A stretch of 64,000 nucleotides of DNA from Corynebacterium gerontici (GTDB lineage Bacteria; Actinomycetota; Actinomycetes; Mycobacteriales; Mycobacteriaceae). Shown one piece after another: positions 54,125 to 64,000 of this stretch. Numbering within the stretch: the stretch's first letter is position 1; each line of letters starts with the position of its first letter. The DNA is taken from NCBI RefSeq assembly GCF_003813985.1, contig NZ_CP033897.1, forward strand, positions 868,001 to 932,000, written 5' to 3'. The translations under genes were made by a program, and so were the position numbers. A model generated the notes under the pieces. It did no database searches, was not told the origin of the DNA, and saw only the letters and a list, made by a program, of their open reading frames with translations.

Positions 54125-55651
54125 TTAGGCCTCCTCAGGCTTGTTGGGAAGACCCTGCTCGCGGGCCTCGGTGAGTAACTGCTGTGCTTCTTCTGTATCG
54201 AACCACTGGCGGAACGACTTCTTCGGCGGCAACGGAATGTCGCGGAAATCGGTCCAGCCGGACAGGAAGCTCGGCAGGTGCGTGATCTTGCCCTTGAAAC
54301 CGCCGGCGATGCGGCCAAGGAACACCATGCGTGAAAGCGTATTCCACACCGTCTCATTGCCCCAGGTGAACTGCATCGCAGTCATCAGAGATCCCTCAAC
54401 GGCAGGCTTGTGCTTCGATACCTTCTGGTGGCGCAATTCCAGCAGCGCGTCGGTAATCGGAATCTTCACCGGGCACACCTCGTTGCATCGGCCGCACAGC
54501 GAGGATGCGAAGGGCAGGGAGCCGTTCACGGAAGTATCGTCGTCCATGCCGGTGAGCTGCGGGGTAAGAATCGCGCCGATTGGGCCTGGGTAGGTCGAAC
54601 CGTAGGCGTGGCCACCTGCGCGTTCATAGACTGGGCACACATTGAGGCAGGCGGAACAGCGGATGCACTTGAGAGCCTCGCGTCCGATTTCGTTGGACAG
54701 TGCCGCGGTGCGGCCATTGTCCAACAGCACAATGTGGAAGTTTTCGGGGCCATCGCCCTCGGTCACGCCACTCCACAGGGAGGTGTAGGGGTTCATGCGT
54801 TCGCCAGTGGAGGAGCGAGGCAAGAGCTGCAGGAACACTTCGTAGTCGGCGAAGGTAGGCAGAATCTTTTCAATGCCCATCACCGAAATGAGGGTTTCCG
54901 GCAGAGTGAGGCACATGCGGCCATTGCCCTCGGACTCCACGATGGTGACGTGGCCGGTTTCCGCGATGCCGAAGTTGGCACCACAGATGGCCACCTTGGC
55001 CTTCATGAACTGCTCGCGCAGGAACTTGCGGGACGCTTCCGCAAGCTCAGCGGGCTCGGAGCTCAGCGAATCATCTGTGTCGGGCATGCCCTCGATGAAG
55101 ATGTCGCGGATCTCGGCGCGGTTGCGGTGGATCGCGGGCACAAGAATGTGCGAGGGGCGATCATGGCCAAGCTGGACGATAAGCTCGGCGAGGTCCGTCT
55201 CCTGGGCGTGAACGCCAACTTCTTCGAGCTGCTCGTTGAGGGCGATTTCCTGGGTCGCCATGGACTTGATCTTCACCACGTTTTTCTCGCCCGTGGCCTG
55301 CACCAATTCTTTCACGATGCGGCCTGCTTCTTCAGCATCGCGAGCCCAGTGCACATGGCCGCCGCGTGCGGTCACAGCAGCTTCAAACTGCTCCAGCAGC
55401 TCAGGTAGACGAGCCAGCACGTCGCGCTTCGTGGCCGAGCCGGCTTCGCGCAGCGCCTCCCAATCGTCGATCTCGCCGATCACATTGGCGCGCTTGTCGC
55501 GAATGGTGGTGGTTGCCTTGTGCAGGTTGCGGCGCTGCGTGGCGTTGTAGAGCCCGTCGTGTGCCGCCTTGGGGAAGTTGCGGTCGCCGTGCAGCAAAGA
55601 GATGTCCGATGCGCGCGGTGGCATCGAGGGGGTTCCGAGTGAGACGCTCAC
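54125..55651 (-). CDS. lutB: Lactate utilization iron-sulfur protein LutB
   Basis: 508 residues. N-terminal LUD-like domain (MATQEIALNEQLEEVGV) and two 4Fe-4S sites near residues 340-420: CIRCSACLNVCPVY and CGRCNEVCPV. GTG start overlapping the lutA stop by 4 bases. Electron-carrying subunit of LutABC. Confidence 0.92.
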   Translation of the reverse strand: MSVSLGTPSMPPRASDISLLHGDRNFPKAAHDGLYNATQRRNLHKATTTIRDKRANVIGEIDDWEALREAGSATKRDVLARLPELLEQFEAAVTARGGHVHWARDAEEAGRIVKELVQATGEKNVVKIKSMATQEIALNEQLEEVGVHAQETDLAELIVQLGHDRPSHILVPAIHRNRAEIRDIFIEGMPDTDDSLSSEPAELAEASRKFLREQFMKAKVAICGANFGIAETGHVTIVESEGNGRMCLTLPETLISVMGIEKILPTFADYEVFLQLLPRSSTGERMNPYTSLWSGVTEGDGPENFHIVLLDNGRTAALSNEIGREALKCIRCSACLNVCPVYERAGGHAYGSTYPGPIGAILTPQLTGMDDDTSVNGSLPFASSLCGRCNEVCPVKIPITDALLELRHQKVSKHKPAVEGSLMTAMQFTWGNETVWNTLSRMVFLGRIAGGFKGKITHLPSFLSGWTDFRDIPLPPKKSFRQWFDTEEAQQLLTEAREQGLPNKPEEA

Positions 55652-56433
55652 AGCATGGCCTCCTTAGAGTAAGCAGCATTGGTGGGGGTCCAGGGGTTTT
55701 CCTTGGTGGAGGCGAGGATCTCCGCCATGTGTACGGCGCGAACTCCCATGTGCTGGCGAGAAAGTGCTCCAGCGATATTCATCAGGCAAGAAGAATCGCC
55801 ACCGGTGACGTATTCGGCGTCGGTGGACTTAATGTTGCGAGTCTTATCGGACACCATTGCGGCCGAAGTTTCAGCGTTCTTCAGGGCGAAGGTGCCACCG
55901 AAGCCGCAGCATTCTTCCGCATTTGGCAGTGTCACCAGGTCAATGCCTTCCACATTCTGCAGCAAGCGGTAGGGGCGGTCGCCCAACTTGATAAAGCGCA
56001 GTCCGTGGCAGGAGGGGTGGTAGGTCACCCGGTGCGGGAAGAAAGCGCCGAGCTGATCGGTGCCTGCGACGTCGATAAGAAATTCTGGAAGGTCGTAAGT
56101 CTTCTTTGCGGCCTGCTTGGCACCGTCGACCAGTGCGGCGTCGCCGTAGCGCTCTGCGACGTGCTCATGCTGCTCACGGACAGCGCCCACGCAAGAGCCG
56201 GAGGGGGCAACCACAAAGTCGATGGAAGGATCAGCGAACGCATCCACATAGGTGCGAATCAGTGGCACCGCTTCCTTCTGGTAGCCGGTATTGACGTGCA
56301 TTTGACCGCAACAGGTCTGTGCATCAGGGAAGACCACTTCATAACCGAGCCTTGACAGGATCAGTGCTGTGGCCTTCGAAGCATCGGGGAACATAGCGTC
56401 GCCGATGCAGGTGGAAAAGAGCGCAACTCTCAC
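55648..56433 (-). CDS. lutA: Lactate utilization protein LutA (CCG-domain Fe-S protein)
   Basis: About 261 residues with two cysteine-rich CCG modules: CCGQMHVN in the first half and CCGFGGTF in the second, plus FSTCIGD at the start and SCHGL in the middle. GTG at 56433 with AGGAG 8 bases upstream; the open frame to 56484 is not coding. First gene of lutABC, divergent from the lactate permease gene across a 444-base gap. Confidence 0.92.
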   Translation of the reverse strand: MRVALFSTCIGDAMFPDASKATALILSRLGYEVVFPDAQTCCGQMHVNTGYQKEAVPLIRTYVDAFADPSIDFVVAPSGSCVGAVREQHEHVAERYGDAALVDGAKQAAKKTYDLPEFLIDVAGTDQLGAFFPHRVTYHPSCHGLRFIKLGDRPYRLLQNVEGIDLVTLPNAEECCGFGGTFALKNAETSAAMVSDKTRNIKSTDAEYVTGGDSSCLMNIAGALSRQHMGVRAVHMAEILASTKENPWTPTNAAYSKEAML

Positions 56434-56833
56434 GTTTCTTGCTCCTAGGGATAAAAGTGGGTTGTAACACCGGCTGCGTCGCAATGAGCTTCAGGTGTCA
56501 CCGGTCGCTAGCCATCCTAGCGGAATTTTCCCGACTAGCTCCGTTCATGAACCTCGCTGAGCTGCAGGTATATAAGAAATATCAGTGTTATTTAATTGGC
56601 TTGAGCAGTCGGGAAGAACGAACGGGATTGGCCTGTGGGTGGGTAAGGCGATTGGAAATGTGGCGGAAAATACTCGCGGCTTCGCGCCGCGTTGCAGGAG
56701 CTCTTGGGCGCGAATGCTGGTGGATTGCTTTTGTGCATAGTGATTCGCGTTGCGAAAGTTGGCAATTCCCCCCTTCTGGGGCAATAGTGGAAACCAACTC
56801 AAGAAGTGAATTAATGAACGTGTGCAGCCGAGA

Positions 56834-56849
56834 CGTATCTTAGGTCACA
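56834..56849 (+). promoter_or_regulatory. Possible GlxR/CRP half-site in the lutA-lctP gap
   Basis: CGTATCTTAGGTCACA: the right arm matches TA-NN-TCACA of the GlxR/CRP consensus, the left arm matches poorly. It sits 29 bases before the permease start, inside a GCAGCC/GGCTGC inverted repeat (56824-56855). The rest of the 56434-56877 gap holds a GCGGC/GCCGC hairpin (about 56677-56691) and GGTGTCACC (about 56494-56502), but no gene or clear promoter that I can support. Confidence 0.3.
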
Positions 56850-56877
56850 GGCTGCGAGAATAGGAGAGCACACTATC

Positions 56878-58530
56878 GTGTTTAGTCCCTCAACGAGTGC
56901 TGTCGCCGGCAGCCTCGGCCTTTCCGCCCTCTGCGCGATCCTGCCCCTCATCGGGTTCTTCATCTTTCTCATGGTGCTGAAGATGAAAGCCCACTGGTCA
57001 GCGATCGCCTCCGTCGGTGTCGCGCTGGTCACCGGCATCCTGCTGTTCAAGATGCCCGCTCAACTTGCGGTTCTCTCCCTTACCCAGGGCATCGCCTTCG
57101 GCCTCTTCCCGGTGGTGTACATCATCTGGATGGCCGTGTGGGTCTACGACCTCACCGTGAAGTCGGGTCGCTTCGAGGATCTGCGCACCATCTTTTCCAA
57201 GATCGGCCGTGGCGATATGCGTGTGCAGGCCATGCTCATCGGCTTCGCTTTCGGTGGGCTGCTTGAAGCACTCGCGGGCTTCGGCGCTCCGATTGCCATC
57301 GTTGCGGCAATGCTGTTGGCCATCGGACTCAAGCCGATGAAGGCCGTGCTGGTGACCTTCGTCGCCAATGCCTCTCCGGTGGCTTTCGGTGCGATGGCCA
57401 TTCCGGTGACCACCGCAGGCTTGCTCAATCAAATTCCTGGCGATCAAGTTGCGGCGATGGTTGGCCGCCAAGTGTCACTCATCGCCCTGGTTGTTCCTTT
57501 CGTGCTGGCGCTGATTATGGACGGAATGCGTGGCGTACGCCAAACCTGGCCGATGGCACTCACGCTGGGGGTGGCCTTCGGTGGTGGGCAGTTCCTTGCG
57601 TCGAACTATTTCTCTTACGTTCTTACCGACGTGGTGGCCTGCCTCATTTCGCTCACCGCCGGTGTGTTGCTGCTGCGAGTATGGAAGCCAACCACGCCCC
57701 AGGAGCAGGCTTCGGAAATTGATGCCTCCAAGCTGCACCTCAGCACGAGTAATGCTGCCTTGGCGCTTTTCCCCTACGTGCTCATCGTGGTGGTATTCTC
57801 CATCACCAGCCTCTGGCGCATCGGTTTCGACCTGCCCGCGGCATTGAACAGCACCGCCATCAAGATCGAGTGGCCAGGCCTTCACGGCAACCTCGTGAAC
57901 GAGGCAGGCGAGCCAATCACCAACACCATCTTCAACTTCAACTGGCTGTCCACACCCGGCACCATTTTGTTCTTCTGCGGTCTCATCACCGCGCTTGTCT
58001 ACGGTGCTACTTCGCAGAATGGGCAGTATCCCATGTCGCTGGGCAAAGCGCTTAAAGCCCTTGGCGAAGGTGCCTACAAGATGCGCTATTCAGCACTCAC
58101 CATCGCTGCGGTGATGGGACTTGCTTATGTGATGAACATGTCTGGACAGACTGCCTCGATTGGTGCATTCCTAGCAGCAACCGGCGCGATCTTCCCTCTG
58201 CTCTCGCCAATCTTGGGTTGGATCGGCACGTGGGTCACGGGATCCGCCACCTCCGCCAATGCCCTGTTCTCTCAGATGCAGGCCACCACGGCTCAGCAGG
58301 TTGGCGTCAGTCAAACGCTGCTTATCGGTGCGAATACTGCCGGTGCAACCTTGGGCAAGATGATGAGCCCACAAACGCTCACCATTGCCGCCACCACCGT
58401 GGAGATGGAAAACGGCGAGCGCAAGATCATGGCCAAGGCTTGGAAGTACTCCCTGGGCCTGCTGGTGTACATCTGCATCATCGTCTACTTGCAATCCACA
58501 CCGATCCTGAGCTGGATGGTGGTGGGCTAG
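56878..58530 (+). CDS. lctP: L-lactate permease, LctP family
   Basis: 550 residues, about 13 membrane helices. Typical LctP segments: LLEALAGFGAPIAIVAAML and FIGW-like GATLGKMMSPQTLTIA near the end. Takes up lactate (and perhaps glycolate) with protons. GTG 56878 with AGGAGA 10 bases upstream. With the divergent lutABC genes it makes a complete lactate uptake and oxidation locus. Confidence 0.93.
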   Translation: MFSPSTSAVAGSLGLSALCAILPLIGFFIFLMVLKMKAHWSAIASVGVALVTGILLFKMPAQLAVLSLTQGIAFGLFPVVYIIWMAVWVYDLTVKSGRFEDLRTIFSKIGRGDMRVQAMLIGFAFGGLLEALAGFGAPIAIVAAMLLAIGLKPMKAVLVTFVANASPVAFGAMAIPVTTAGLLNQIPGDQVAAMVGRQVSLIALVVPFVLALIMDGMRGVRQTWPMALTLGVAFGGGQFLASNYFSYVLTDVVACLISLTAGVLLLRVWKPTTPQEQASEIDASKLHLSTSNAALALFPYVLIVVVFSITSLWRIGFDLPAALNSTAIKIEWPGLHGNLVNEAGEPITNTIFNFNWLSTPGTILFFCGLITALVYGATSQNGQYPMSLGKALKALGEGAYKMRYSALTIAAVMGLAYVMNMSGQTASIGAFLAATGAIFPLLSPILGWIGTWVTGSATSANALFSQMQATTAQQVGVSQTLLIGANTAGATLGKMMSPQTLTIAATTVEMENGERKIMAKAWKYSLGLLVYICIIVYLQSTPILSWMVVG

Positions 58531-58569
58531 TTTTCCCACTTGGCGTGCAGGCAATTACACTGCATAGCC

Positions 58570-60222
58570 ATGACTCCAGCCGATCTCAGCCTTTTCATTC
58601 GTTCCACTGCAACCGAGGTACTCGAGGCACGCGCACTCGATGCCTCGGTTTTGCCTGAGCAGGTAGTGGTGGAGCGCCCGCGTAACCCAGAGCATGGCGA
58701 CTACGCCACGAACGTTGCGTTGCAGGTTGCCAAAAAGGTTGGGATGAATCCCCGAGAGTTTGCCCAGCTGCTTGCCGACGCCCTCAGCTCCGACAGTGCC
58801 ATCGAGGTTGCGGAAGTGGCTGGCCCCGGATTCCTCAATATTCGCCTCGCTGCGGATGCCCAAGGCAAAATCGTTGCAGACATCTTGGATGTGGGAGAAC
58901 AATTTGGGCACTCGGACGCCTATGCAGGCCGCAACGTGAACCTCGAGTTCGTCTCAGCGAACCCCACCGGCCCAATTCACTTGGGTGGTACCCGTTGGGC
59001 TGCGGTGGGTGATTCCCTTGGCCGCGTGCTTGAGGCCTCAGGGGCAAAGGTGACCCGTGAGTATTACTTCAATGATCACGGTAGGCAGATCAACGCTTTC
59101 AGTGAATCCTTGGAATGTGCCGCATTGGGCAAGCCGACCCCAGAAAACGGCTACGGCGGCGCCTACATTCAGGACATTGCTCAGCAGGTGGTTGAGGCCG
59201 ATCCTTCCGTGCTGGATCTTGAAGGCGAAGCAATGCGCGAGGCATTCCGCGAGCGCGGAGTTGAGCTCATGTTCGCTCACATCAAGAGGTCCCTGCATGA
59301 GTTCGGCACGGACTTCGACGTGTACTTCCACGAAAACGATCTCTTTGACAACGGTGAAGTTGACAAGGCCGTGGAAAAGCTGAAGGCCAACGGCAATCTG
59401 TACTCCAATGAAGGTGCATGGTGGCTGAAGTCCAGCGAGTACGGCGATGACAAAGACCGTGTAGTGATCAAGTCCGACGGAGATGCCGCCTACATCGCGG
59501 GCGATATTGCGTATGTGGCAAACAAGTTTGACCGCGGCTACAACCTCTGCATCTATATGTTGGGCGCGGATCACCATGGCTACATCAATCGTCTGCGCGC
59601 CGCGACGGCGGCGATGGGTTACGACGCAGAAGGCGTTGAAGTGCTCATCGGTCAGATGGTGAACCTGGTGCGCGATGGCGAGGCAGTCAAAATGTCCAAG
59701 CGCGCAGGCACAGTGATCACTCTTGATGATCTGGTTGAGGCAATCGGCGTGGACGGCGCACGTTATGCGCTGATCCGCTCCTCCGTGGATTCCAGTTTGG
59801 ACATCGACTTGGAGCTGTGGTCCTCGCAATCCAGCGACAATCCGGTGTACTACGTGCAATACGGTCACGCACGTCTGTGCTCGATCGCCCGAAAAGCAGA
59901 GACGCTGGGTGTGCAGGCATCCACCGAGCAGCTTGGTCTGTTGGAGCACGAGCGCGAAGGCGATCTCATCCGCACGCTCGGGGAATTCCCCGCAGTGGTC
60001 AAAGCTGCCGCTACTTTGCGTGAACCCCACCGTATCGCTCGCTATGCGGAGGAACTCGCAGGAACCTTCCACCGTTTTTACGATTCCTGTCAGATTCTGC
60101 CGAAGCAGGGCGAAGAAGCCACGGAGCTCCACCGTGCCCGTCTGGCGCTGGCCGATGCGACCCGCCAGGTGCTCGCCAACGCCCTGGGTCTGCTCGGTGT
60201 GAGCGCGCCGGAGCGGATGTAG
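58570..60222 (+). CDS. argS: Arginyl-tRNA synthetase
   Basis: About 550 residues, class I synthetase. HIGH-type motif in [16 protein letters not shown] motif in VKMSKRAGT, and the N-terminal Add-1 domain ([19 protein letters not shown]) that recognises the tRNA D-loop. TACACT (58556-58561) as -10 puts the transcript start close to the ATG at 58570, so it may be leaderless. It forms a two-gene unit with lysA, as in C. glutamicum. Confidence 0.96.
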   Translation: MTPADLSLFIRSTATEVLEARALDASVLPEQVVVERPRNPEHGDYATNVALQVAKKVGMNPREFAQLLADALSSDSAIEVAEVAGPGFLNIRLAADAQGKIVADILDVGEQFGHSDAYAGRNVNLEFVSANPTGPIHLGGTRWAAVGDSLGRVLEASGAKVTREYYFNDHGRQINAFSESLECAALGKPTPENGYGGAYIQDIAQQVVEADPSVLDLEGEAMREAFRERGVELMFAHIKRSLHEFGTDFDVYFHENDLFDNGEVDKAVEKLKANGNLYSNEGAWWLKSSEYGDDKDRVVIKSDGDAAYIAGDIAYVANKFDRGYNLCIYMLGADHHGYINRLRAATAAMGYDAEGVEVLIGQMVNLVRDGEAVKMSKRAGTVITLDDLVEAIGVDGARYALIRSSVDSSLDIDLELWSSQSSDNPVYYVQYGHARLCSIARKAETLGVQASTEQLGLLEHEREGDLIRTLGEFPAVVKAAATLREPHRIARYAEELAGTFHRFYDSCQILPKQGEEATELHRARLALADATRQVLANALGLLGVSAPERM

Positions 60223-60231
60223 GAGATACGT

Positions 60232-61626
60232 ATGGATCACGTTGTAGGCATTCAGTACACGTCCAGTTACTCACCCACCAAGCGCGTGACATTTGCGGAA
60301 GGCGATTTCAACGGCCTTCCGGCCCATGTATGGCCTAAGAATGCCTCGCGCGACGATTCAGGCGTCGTGAGCATCGCTGGGGTTTCCTTGCCTGAGTTAG
60401 CGGAGGAATTTGGCACCCCGCTGTTTGTGGTGGATGAGGACGACTTCCGTTCCCGTTGCCGGGCACTTGCCCGCGCCTACGGAGCGCCCGAGCGTGTTCA
60501 CTATGCCTCCAAGGCGTTTTTGACTCGCGCCATCGCTCGCTGGGTTGCTGAAGAAGGCCTGTCCTTGGACGTAGCCAGCTATGGCGAGCTTCGCGTGGCG
60601 CTTGCCGCTGATTTCCCCGCAGAGCGCATCACTGCCCACGGCAACAACAAGCAGGCGGAATATCTGCAATTGTGCGTGGAATCCGGTGTGGAACATGTGG
60701 TACTCGACTCCTTCCAAGAGATCGAAGAGCTTGCGGTGGAGGCCGAGCGACAGGGCAAGGTACAGCCCGTCTTGGTGCGCGTGACCCCAGGTGTGGATGC
60801 GCACACTCACGAGTTCATCGCCACCAGCCACGAGGATCAGAAGTTCGGCTTTTCACTCGCGACGGGAGCGGCCTTCAAGGCCGCGCTTGAAGCGCATGAG
60901 CATCCTTCGCTAAATCTGCGCGGCCTACATTGCCACGTCGGCAGCCAGGTATTCGACGCCGATGGCTTTTCTCTTGCGGCGGAACGTTTGATGGGCTTGT
61001 TAAGCAAGCTGCAGCAAGAACTCGGCACCAAGTTGCCCGTGTTGGACTTGGGCGGCGGTTATGGCATTGCCTACACGGAAAATGACACCCCGTTGGACGT
61101 CGAAAAGGTAGCAAAAGACCTTATCTCTCGCGTTCGCGCCCAGGCTGAAGTGCTCGGGATTGAGGCGCCAGAGATCATGGTTGAACCTGGCCGCGCCATC
61201 GCCGGGCCTTCCACCGTCACCGTGTATGAAGTCGGCACGATTAAAGACGTCAACGTCACAGACGAGCACACGCGGCGCTACATCGCCGTGAATGGCGGCA
61301 TGAGCGACAACATACGTCCCGCCCTCTACCAGGCAGAATACGATGCGCGCGTGGTTTCTCGGCTCTGTGATGGCGAGGTCACCGATACTCGCGTAGTAGG
61401 AAGCCACTGCGAATCAGGCGACATCTTGATCGCAGATGAGCGTTTTCCCAACGACATTCGCCCCGGTGACCTCTTGGCTCTAGCAGCCACGGGCGCCTAC
61501 TGCTTTGCCATGACCAGCCGCTACAACATGTTTTCGCGGCCCGCCGTCGTGAGCGTCAACGATGGTGAGGCGCGACTAATGGTTCGCAGAGAGACGATTG
61601 AGGACTTCCTGGCGCTTGAAGGCTAG
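60232..61626 (+). CDS. lysA: Diaminopimelate decarboxylase
   Basis: 464 residues. Converts meso-diaminopimelate to lysine, PLP-dependent. PLP lysine in [26 protein letters not shown] and the C-terminal CESGDIL with the catalytic Cys of the partner subunit. The N-terminus is about 23 residues longer than in C. glutamicum; the ATG with TAGGAGATACG upstream is still the best start. Nine bases after argS. Confidence 0.95.
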   Translation: MDHVVGIQYTSSYSPTKRVTFAEGDFNGLPAHVWPKNASRDDSGVVSIAGVSLPELAEEFGTPLFVVDEDDFRSRCRALARAYGAPERVHYASKAFLTRAIARWVAEEGLSLDVASYGELRVALAADFPAERITAHGNNKQAEYLQLCVESGVEHVVLDSFQEIEELAVEAERQGKVQPVLVRVTPGVDAHTHEFIATSHEDQKFGFSLATGAAFKAALEAHEHPSLNLRGLHCHVGSQVFDADGFSLAAERLMGLLSKLQQELGTKLPVLDLGGGYGIAYTENDTPLDVEKVAKDLISRVRAQAEVLGIEAPEIMVEPGRAIAGPSTVTVYEVGTIKDVNVTDEHTRRYIAVNGGMSDNIRPALYQAEYDARVVSRLCDGEVTDTRVVGSHCESGDILIADERFPNDIRPGDLLALAATGAYCFAMTSRYNMFSRPAVVSVNDGEARLMVRRETIEDFLALEG

Positions 61627-61643
61627 GGGTTCGCTACTATAGA
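61616..61643 (+). promoter_or_regulatory. Candidate hom-thrB promoter
   Basis: TACTATAGAT around 61635-61644 as -10 region with a possible TTGAAG -35 at 61616-61621. The 5' leader would be about 30 bases and holds GAGGAGC, the hom ribosome binding site. Confidence 0.4.
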
Positions 61644-61675
61644 TAGGCATTTGCCAGCAAGAAGCGAGGAGCAAC

Positions 61676-63019
61676 ATGACCGACGCCCAGAACAGCATGT
61701 TTAAACCCGGAAAAGGTGCAGGTGAGCCTGTAGGACTTGCCATTTTGGGTTATGGCACCGTCGGCAGCCAGGTGCTGCGGCTCATTCACGAAAACGCCCA
61801 AGACTTCCTTCATCGTGCTGGTGGCCCTTTGGAAATTCGCGGCGTGGCCGTATCCAGCGTGGAAAAGCATGAGGGCTCCCTTGCTAGCGAGCTCGGGCTT
61901 CTGACAACCGACGCCGAATCACTGTTGCGCCGCGATGATGTGGACATCGTGGTGGAGGTCATCGGCGGCATTGATTATCCCCGCAAGCTGGTGCTCGAGG
62001 CACTTCAAGCGGGCAAGTCCGTGGTGACCGCCAACAAGGCGCTGGTTGCCGCCCACTCGGAAGAACTCGCTCGCGCCGCCGATGAGGCCGGGGTCGATCT
62101 CTACTTCGAGGCGGCCGTCGCTGCCGCCATTCCCGTGGTCGGACCCCTGCGCCGCTCCTTGGCCGGCGATCAGGTGGAGAAAGTGGCGGGCATCGTCAAT
62201 GGCACCACCAACTTCATTCTCGACGCCATGGACGCCACCGGTGCTTCTTACGATGACATGCTGGCCGAGGCCACCCGCCTGGGATACGCGGAGGCGGACC
62301 CGACCGCCGATGTTGAGGGGCACGATGCCGCCTCGAAGGCAGCGATCCTCGCATCGCTGGCGTTCCACACGCGAGTGACCTTCGAAGATGTTTATTGCGA
62401 GGGCATTTCCAACGTCACCGCTGAGGACATCGAGGCCGCGAAACAAGCAGGCCAAACCATCAAGCTGCTGGCCATCTGTGAGCGCTTCCGAGATGCCGAA
62501 GGGGTAGAGAAGGTCTCGGCGCGCGTGCACCCCACCTTGGTGAACCGCGATCATCCACTGGCGAGCGTATCCAAGTCCTTCAATGCCGTATTCGTGGAGG
62601 CGGAGGCCGCCGGTCGGCTCATGTTTTACGGCAATGGTGCGGGCGGTAACCCAACCGCTTCGGCTGTACTCGGCGATATCGTTGGCGCAGCACGAAACAA
62701 AGTCTTCGGTGGTCGCGCGCCCGGAGAATCCACCTACTTGGATCTGCCAATCGCTGATTTCGGTGAGGTGCTCACCAGCTACCACATCGATATGGAAGTC
62801 CAGGAGCGACAGGGTGTGCTGGCAGAACTTGCCAAGATCTTCGCAGACAATGGCATTTCTTTGCGGACCGTCCGCCAGGAGGGCGGCGATGATGTCGCAC
62901 GTCTAATTGTGGTGACGCACCCCGCAAAGGAATCGGACTTAAGCGCCACTGTTCAGCAGGTCAAGGGTATCGAAGCAGTCAAGAGCATCACTTCGGTGCT
63001 GCGACTCATGGAGGATTAA
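61676..63019 (+). CDS. hom: Homoserine dehydrogenase
   Basis: 447 residues. Nucleotide-binding [29 protein letters not shown] and catalytic region [19 protein letters not shown]-terminal ACT domain (about 365-440: [19 protein letters not shown]) is expected to mediate threonine feedback inhibition. Reduces aspartate semialdehyde to homoserine. thrB starts 1 base after the stop. Confidence 0.96.
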   Translation: MTDAQNSMFKPGKGAGEPVGLAILGYGTVGSQVLRLIHENAQDFLHRAGGPLEIRGVAVSSVEKHEGSLASELGLLTTDAESLLRRDDVDIVVEVIGGIDYPRKLVLEALQAGKSVVTANKALVAAHSEELARAADEAGVDLYFEAAVAAAIPVVGPLRRSLAGDQVEKVAGIVNGTTNFILDAMDATGASYDDMLAEATRLGYAEADPTADVEGHDAASKAAILASLAFHTRVTFEDVYCEGISNVTAEDIEAAKQAGQTIKLLAICERFRDAEGVEKVSARVHPTLVNRDHPLASVSKSFNAVFVEAEAAGRLMFYGNGAGGNPTASAVLGDIVGAARNKVFGGRAPGESTYLDLPIADFGEVLTSYHIDMEVQERQGVLAELAKIFADNGISLRTVRQEGGDDVARLIVVTHPAKESDLSATVQQVKGIEAVKSITSVLRLMED

Positions 63020-63020
63020 C

Positions 63021-63941
63021 ATGCGCGAACTGCAACCGGGACGCAAAGTCCACGTCCGCGTGCCAGCTTCTTCAGCGAACCTCGGTCCCGGCTTTGACAC
63101 CCTTGGCCTGGCCCTTTCGCTTTTCGACGACGTGTGGGTCGAAGTTAGCGACGCAGGCTTGGAAGTCCTCGTTGAGGGCGAAGGTGAAGGCGAAGTGCCT
63201 GTAGACGAGCGCCACCTGGTGGTCCGAGCCATCCGCTCCGGACTTGATGCTGCCGGTGTATCTGCCCCCGGCCTCAAAGTGACCTGTCGCAATCGCATTC
63301 CACAGTCGCGCGGTTTGGGCTCATCGGCTGCTGCGGCGGTGGCCGGAGTAGCCGCCGCAAATGGGCTTGCCGGGGGAGTGCTGAGCACTGAGGAGTTGGT
63401 GCAGCTTTCCTCCGCCTTTGAAGGTCACCCCGACAATGCGGCAGCTTCAGTCATAGGCGGCGCCGTGGTTTCATGGACGTCCACGCCAGTCGACGGAACG
63501 GATCCGCAATACAAGGCTGTGGCCATTCCGGTGCACGCAGAAATCCGAGCCGTTGCCCTGGTTCCTAACGTCCGTGCCTCCACTGATGCGGTGCGCCAGG
63601 TGTTGCCCAATGAGATTAGCCACATCGACGCGCGTTTCAATGTCTCACGCGCCGCGCTGATGACAGTGGCGCTGCAGCACCATCCAGAGCTGCTGTGGGA
63701 AGCCACCCGCGATCGCTTACACCAGCCTTATCGCGCAGATGTGCTGCCTTTGACCGCCGAGTGGGTGAATCGGCTTCGCAATCGTGGTGTTGCTGCGTAT
63801 CTTTCCGGCGCTGGCCCCACCGCCATGGTCTTGGCAACCGAGGCGGTTCAGCCCGAGTTACTGCAGCAGGCTGCCGAAGCCGGCATGCAGGTTCTCCCGC
63901 TTGATGTGGCCGGGCCCGTGGAAGTCAACGTTCTGGCTTAA
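63021..63941 (+). CDS. thrB: Homoserine kinase
   Basis: 306 residues, GHMP kinase. [16 protein letters not shown] at the start and the ATP loop [16 protein letters not shown]. Phosphorylates homoserine for threonine synthesis. Second gene of the hom-thrB operon. A long inverted repeat follows. Confidence 0.95.
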   Translation: MRELQPGRKVHVRVPASSANLGPGFDTLGLALSLFDDVWVEVSDAGLEVLVEGEGEGEVPVDERHLVVRAIRSGLDAAGVSAPGLKVTCRNRIPQSRGLGSSAAAAVAGVAAANGLAGGVLSTEELVQLSSAFEGHPDNAAASVIGGAVVSWTSTPVDGTDPQYKAVAIPVHAEIRAVALVPNVRASTDAVRQVLPNEISHIDARFNVSRAALMTVALQHHPELLWEATRDRLHQPYRADVLPLTAEWVNRLRNRGVAAYLSGAGPTAMVLATEAVQPELLQQAAEAGMQVLPLDVAGPVEVNVLA

Positions 63942-63949
63942 CCCTGGCG

Positions 63950-64000
63950 CTGGATCTTCACGCAGCAGGCACCGGGTTTGTCGTATGGCTGAAGATCCAG
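63950..64000. terminator. Inverted repeat after thrB, reaching the window end
   Basis: CTGGATCTTCA (63950-63960) and TGAAGATCCAG (63990-64000) are perfect 11-base arms around a 29-base loop. It may be a terminator or the edge of a larger structure; what follows is outside the window. Confidence 0.5.

Noticed and set aside
56439..56843. 134-codon frame in the lutA-lctP gap
   Set aside because: Composition is not protein-like and it covers the likely regulatory region; no supporting start signal.
59038..60240. Minus-strand frame of 400 codons
   Set aside because: Antisense to argS, which carries the HIGH and KMSK motifs.

Overview
The window is a stretch of high-GC actinobacterial chromosome and almost certainly belongs to a Corynebacterium. 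The gene order matches what I recall for Corynebacterium glutamicum and, more loosely, Mycobacterium tuberculosis: divergent glgA/glgC, an O-methyltransferase facing sigE, an anti-sigma gene, tatB, mrp, a DUF1003 gene and an MgtE-N/CBS gene, then the E1/E2-fused 2-oxoglutarate dehydrogenase gene odhA, later argS-lysA-hom-thrB. Several genes look leaderless, with a TANNNT -10 box only 6-8 bases before the start codon, as is common in this group. I cannot name the species from sequence alone.

Layout. 1-5.4 kb: the end of an rRNA methyltransferase gene, a GH32-fold protein with altered catalytic residues, acetolactate decarboxylase (acetoin pathway), and the glycogen genes glgA and glgC. 5.5-7 kb: a decayed gene with no intact frame. 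7-13.8 kb: an envelope-stress and export block (O-methyltransferase, sigE, anti-sigma factor, tatB, mrp, DUF1003, MgtE-N/CBS, a GSP17M-like protein, a lipoprotein). 13.8-28.4 kb: odhA, a fused ABC exporter, an EcsC-like protein, a shikimate-dehydrogenase-like protein, a carboxylesterase overlapping an FhuF-like protein, two unknown genes and an MFS transporter.

28.4-31.7 kb: an apparently accessory pair, a PLD-nuclease/helicase/DUF3427 protein and a NUDIX hydrolase. 31.9-37.1 kb: a galactose operon (galM, a sodium:solute symporter, a small membrane protein, galT, galK). galE is not in the window. 37.1-37.75 kb: a broken dedA. 37.9-44.4 kb: an RGG-tailed DEAD-box RNA helicase, two HNH-type proteins, two small envelope proteins and putP.

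44.5-52.2 kb: a four-gene nucleic-acid cluster (SNF2 ATPase, SWIM zinc-finger protein, SbcD-like phosphoesterase, SbcC/YhaN-like coiled-coil ATPase). Its tight spacing, leaderless promoter and promoter palindrome suggest one regulated operon. 52.1-53.4 kb: yceI divergent from a marR gene, then tRNA-Arg(CCG). 53.5-58.5 kb: lactate oxidation genes lutABC divergent from a lactate permease gene. 58.6-63.9 kb: argS-lysA and hom-thrB, for arginyl-tRNA charging and aspartate-family amino acids.

There is no CRISPR array, prophage, insertion sequence or rRNA gene. The best candidates for something new are the SNF2-SWIM-SbcD-SbcC cluster, the PLD-helicase/NUDIX pair, and the GH32 protein in which all three catalytic carboxylates appear to be replaced.
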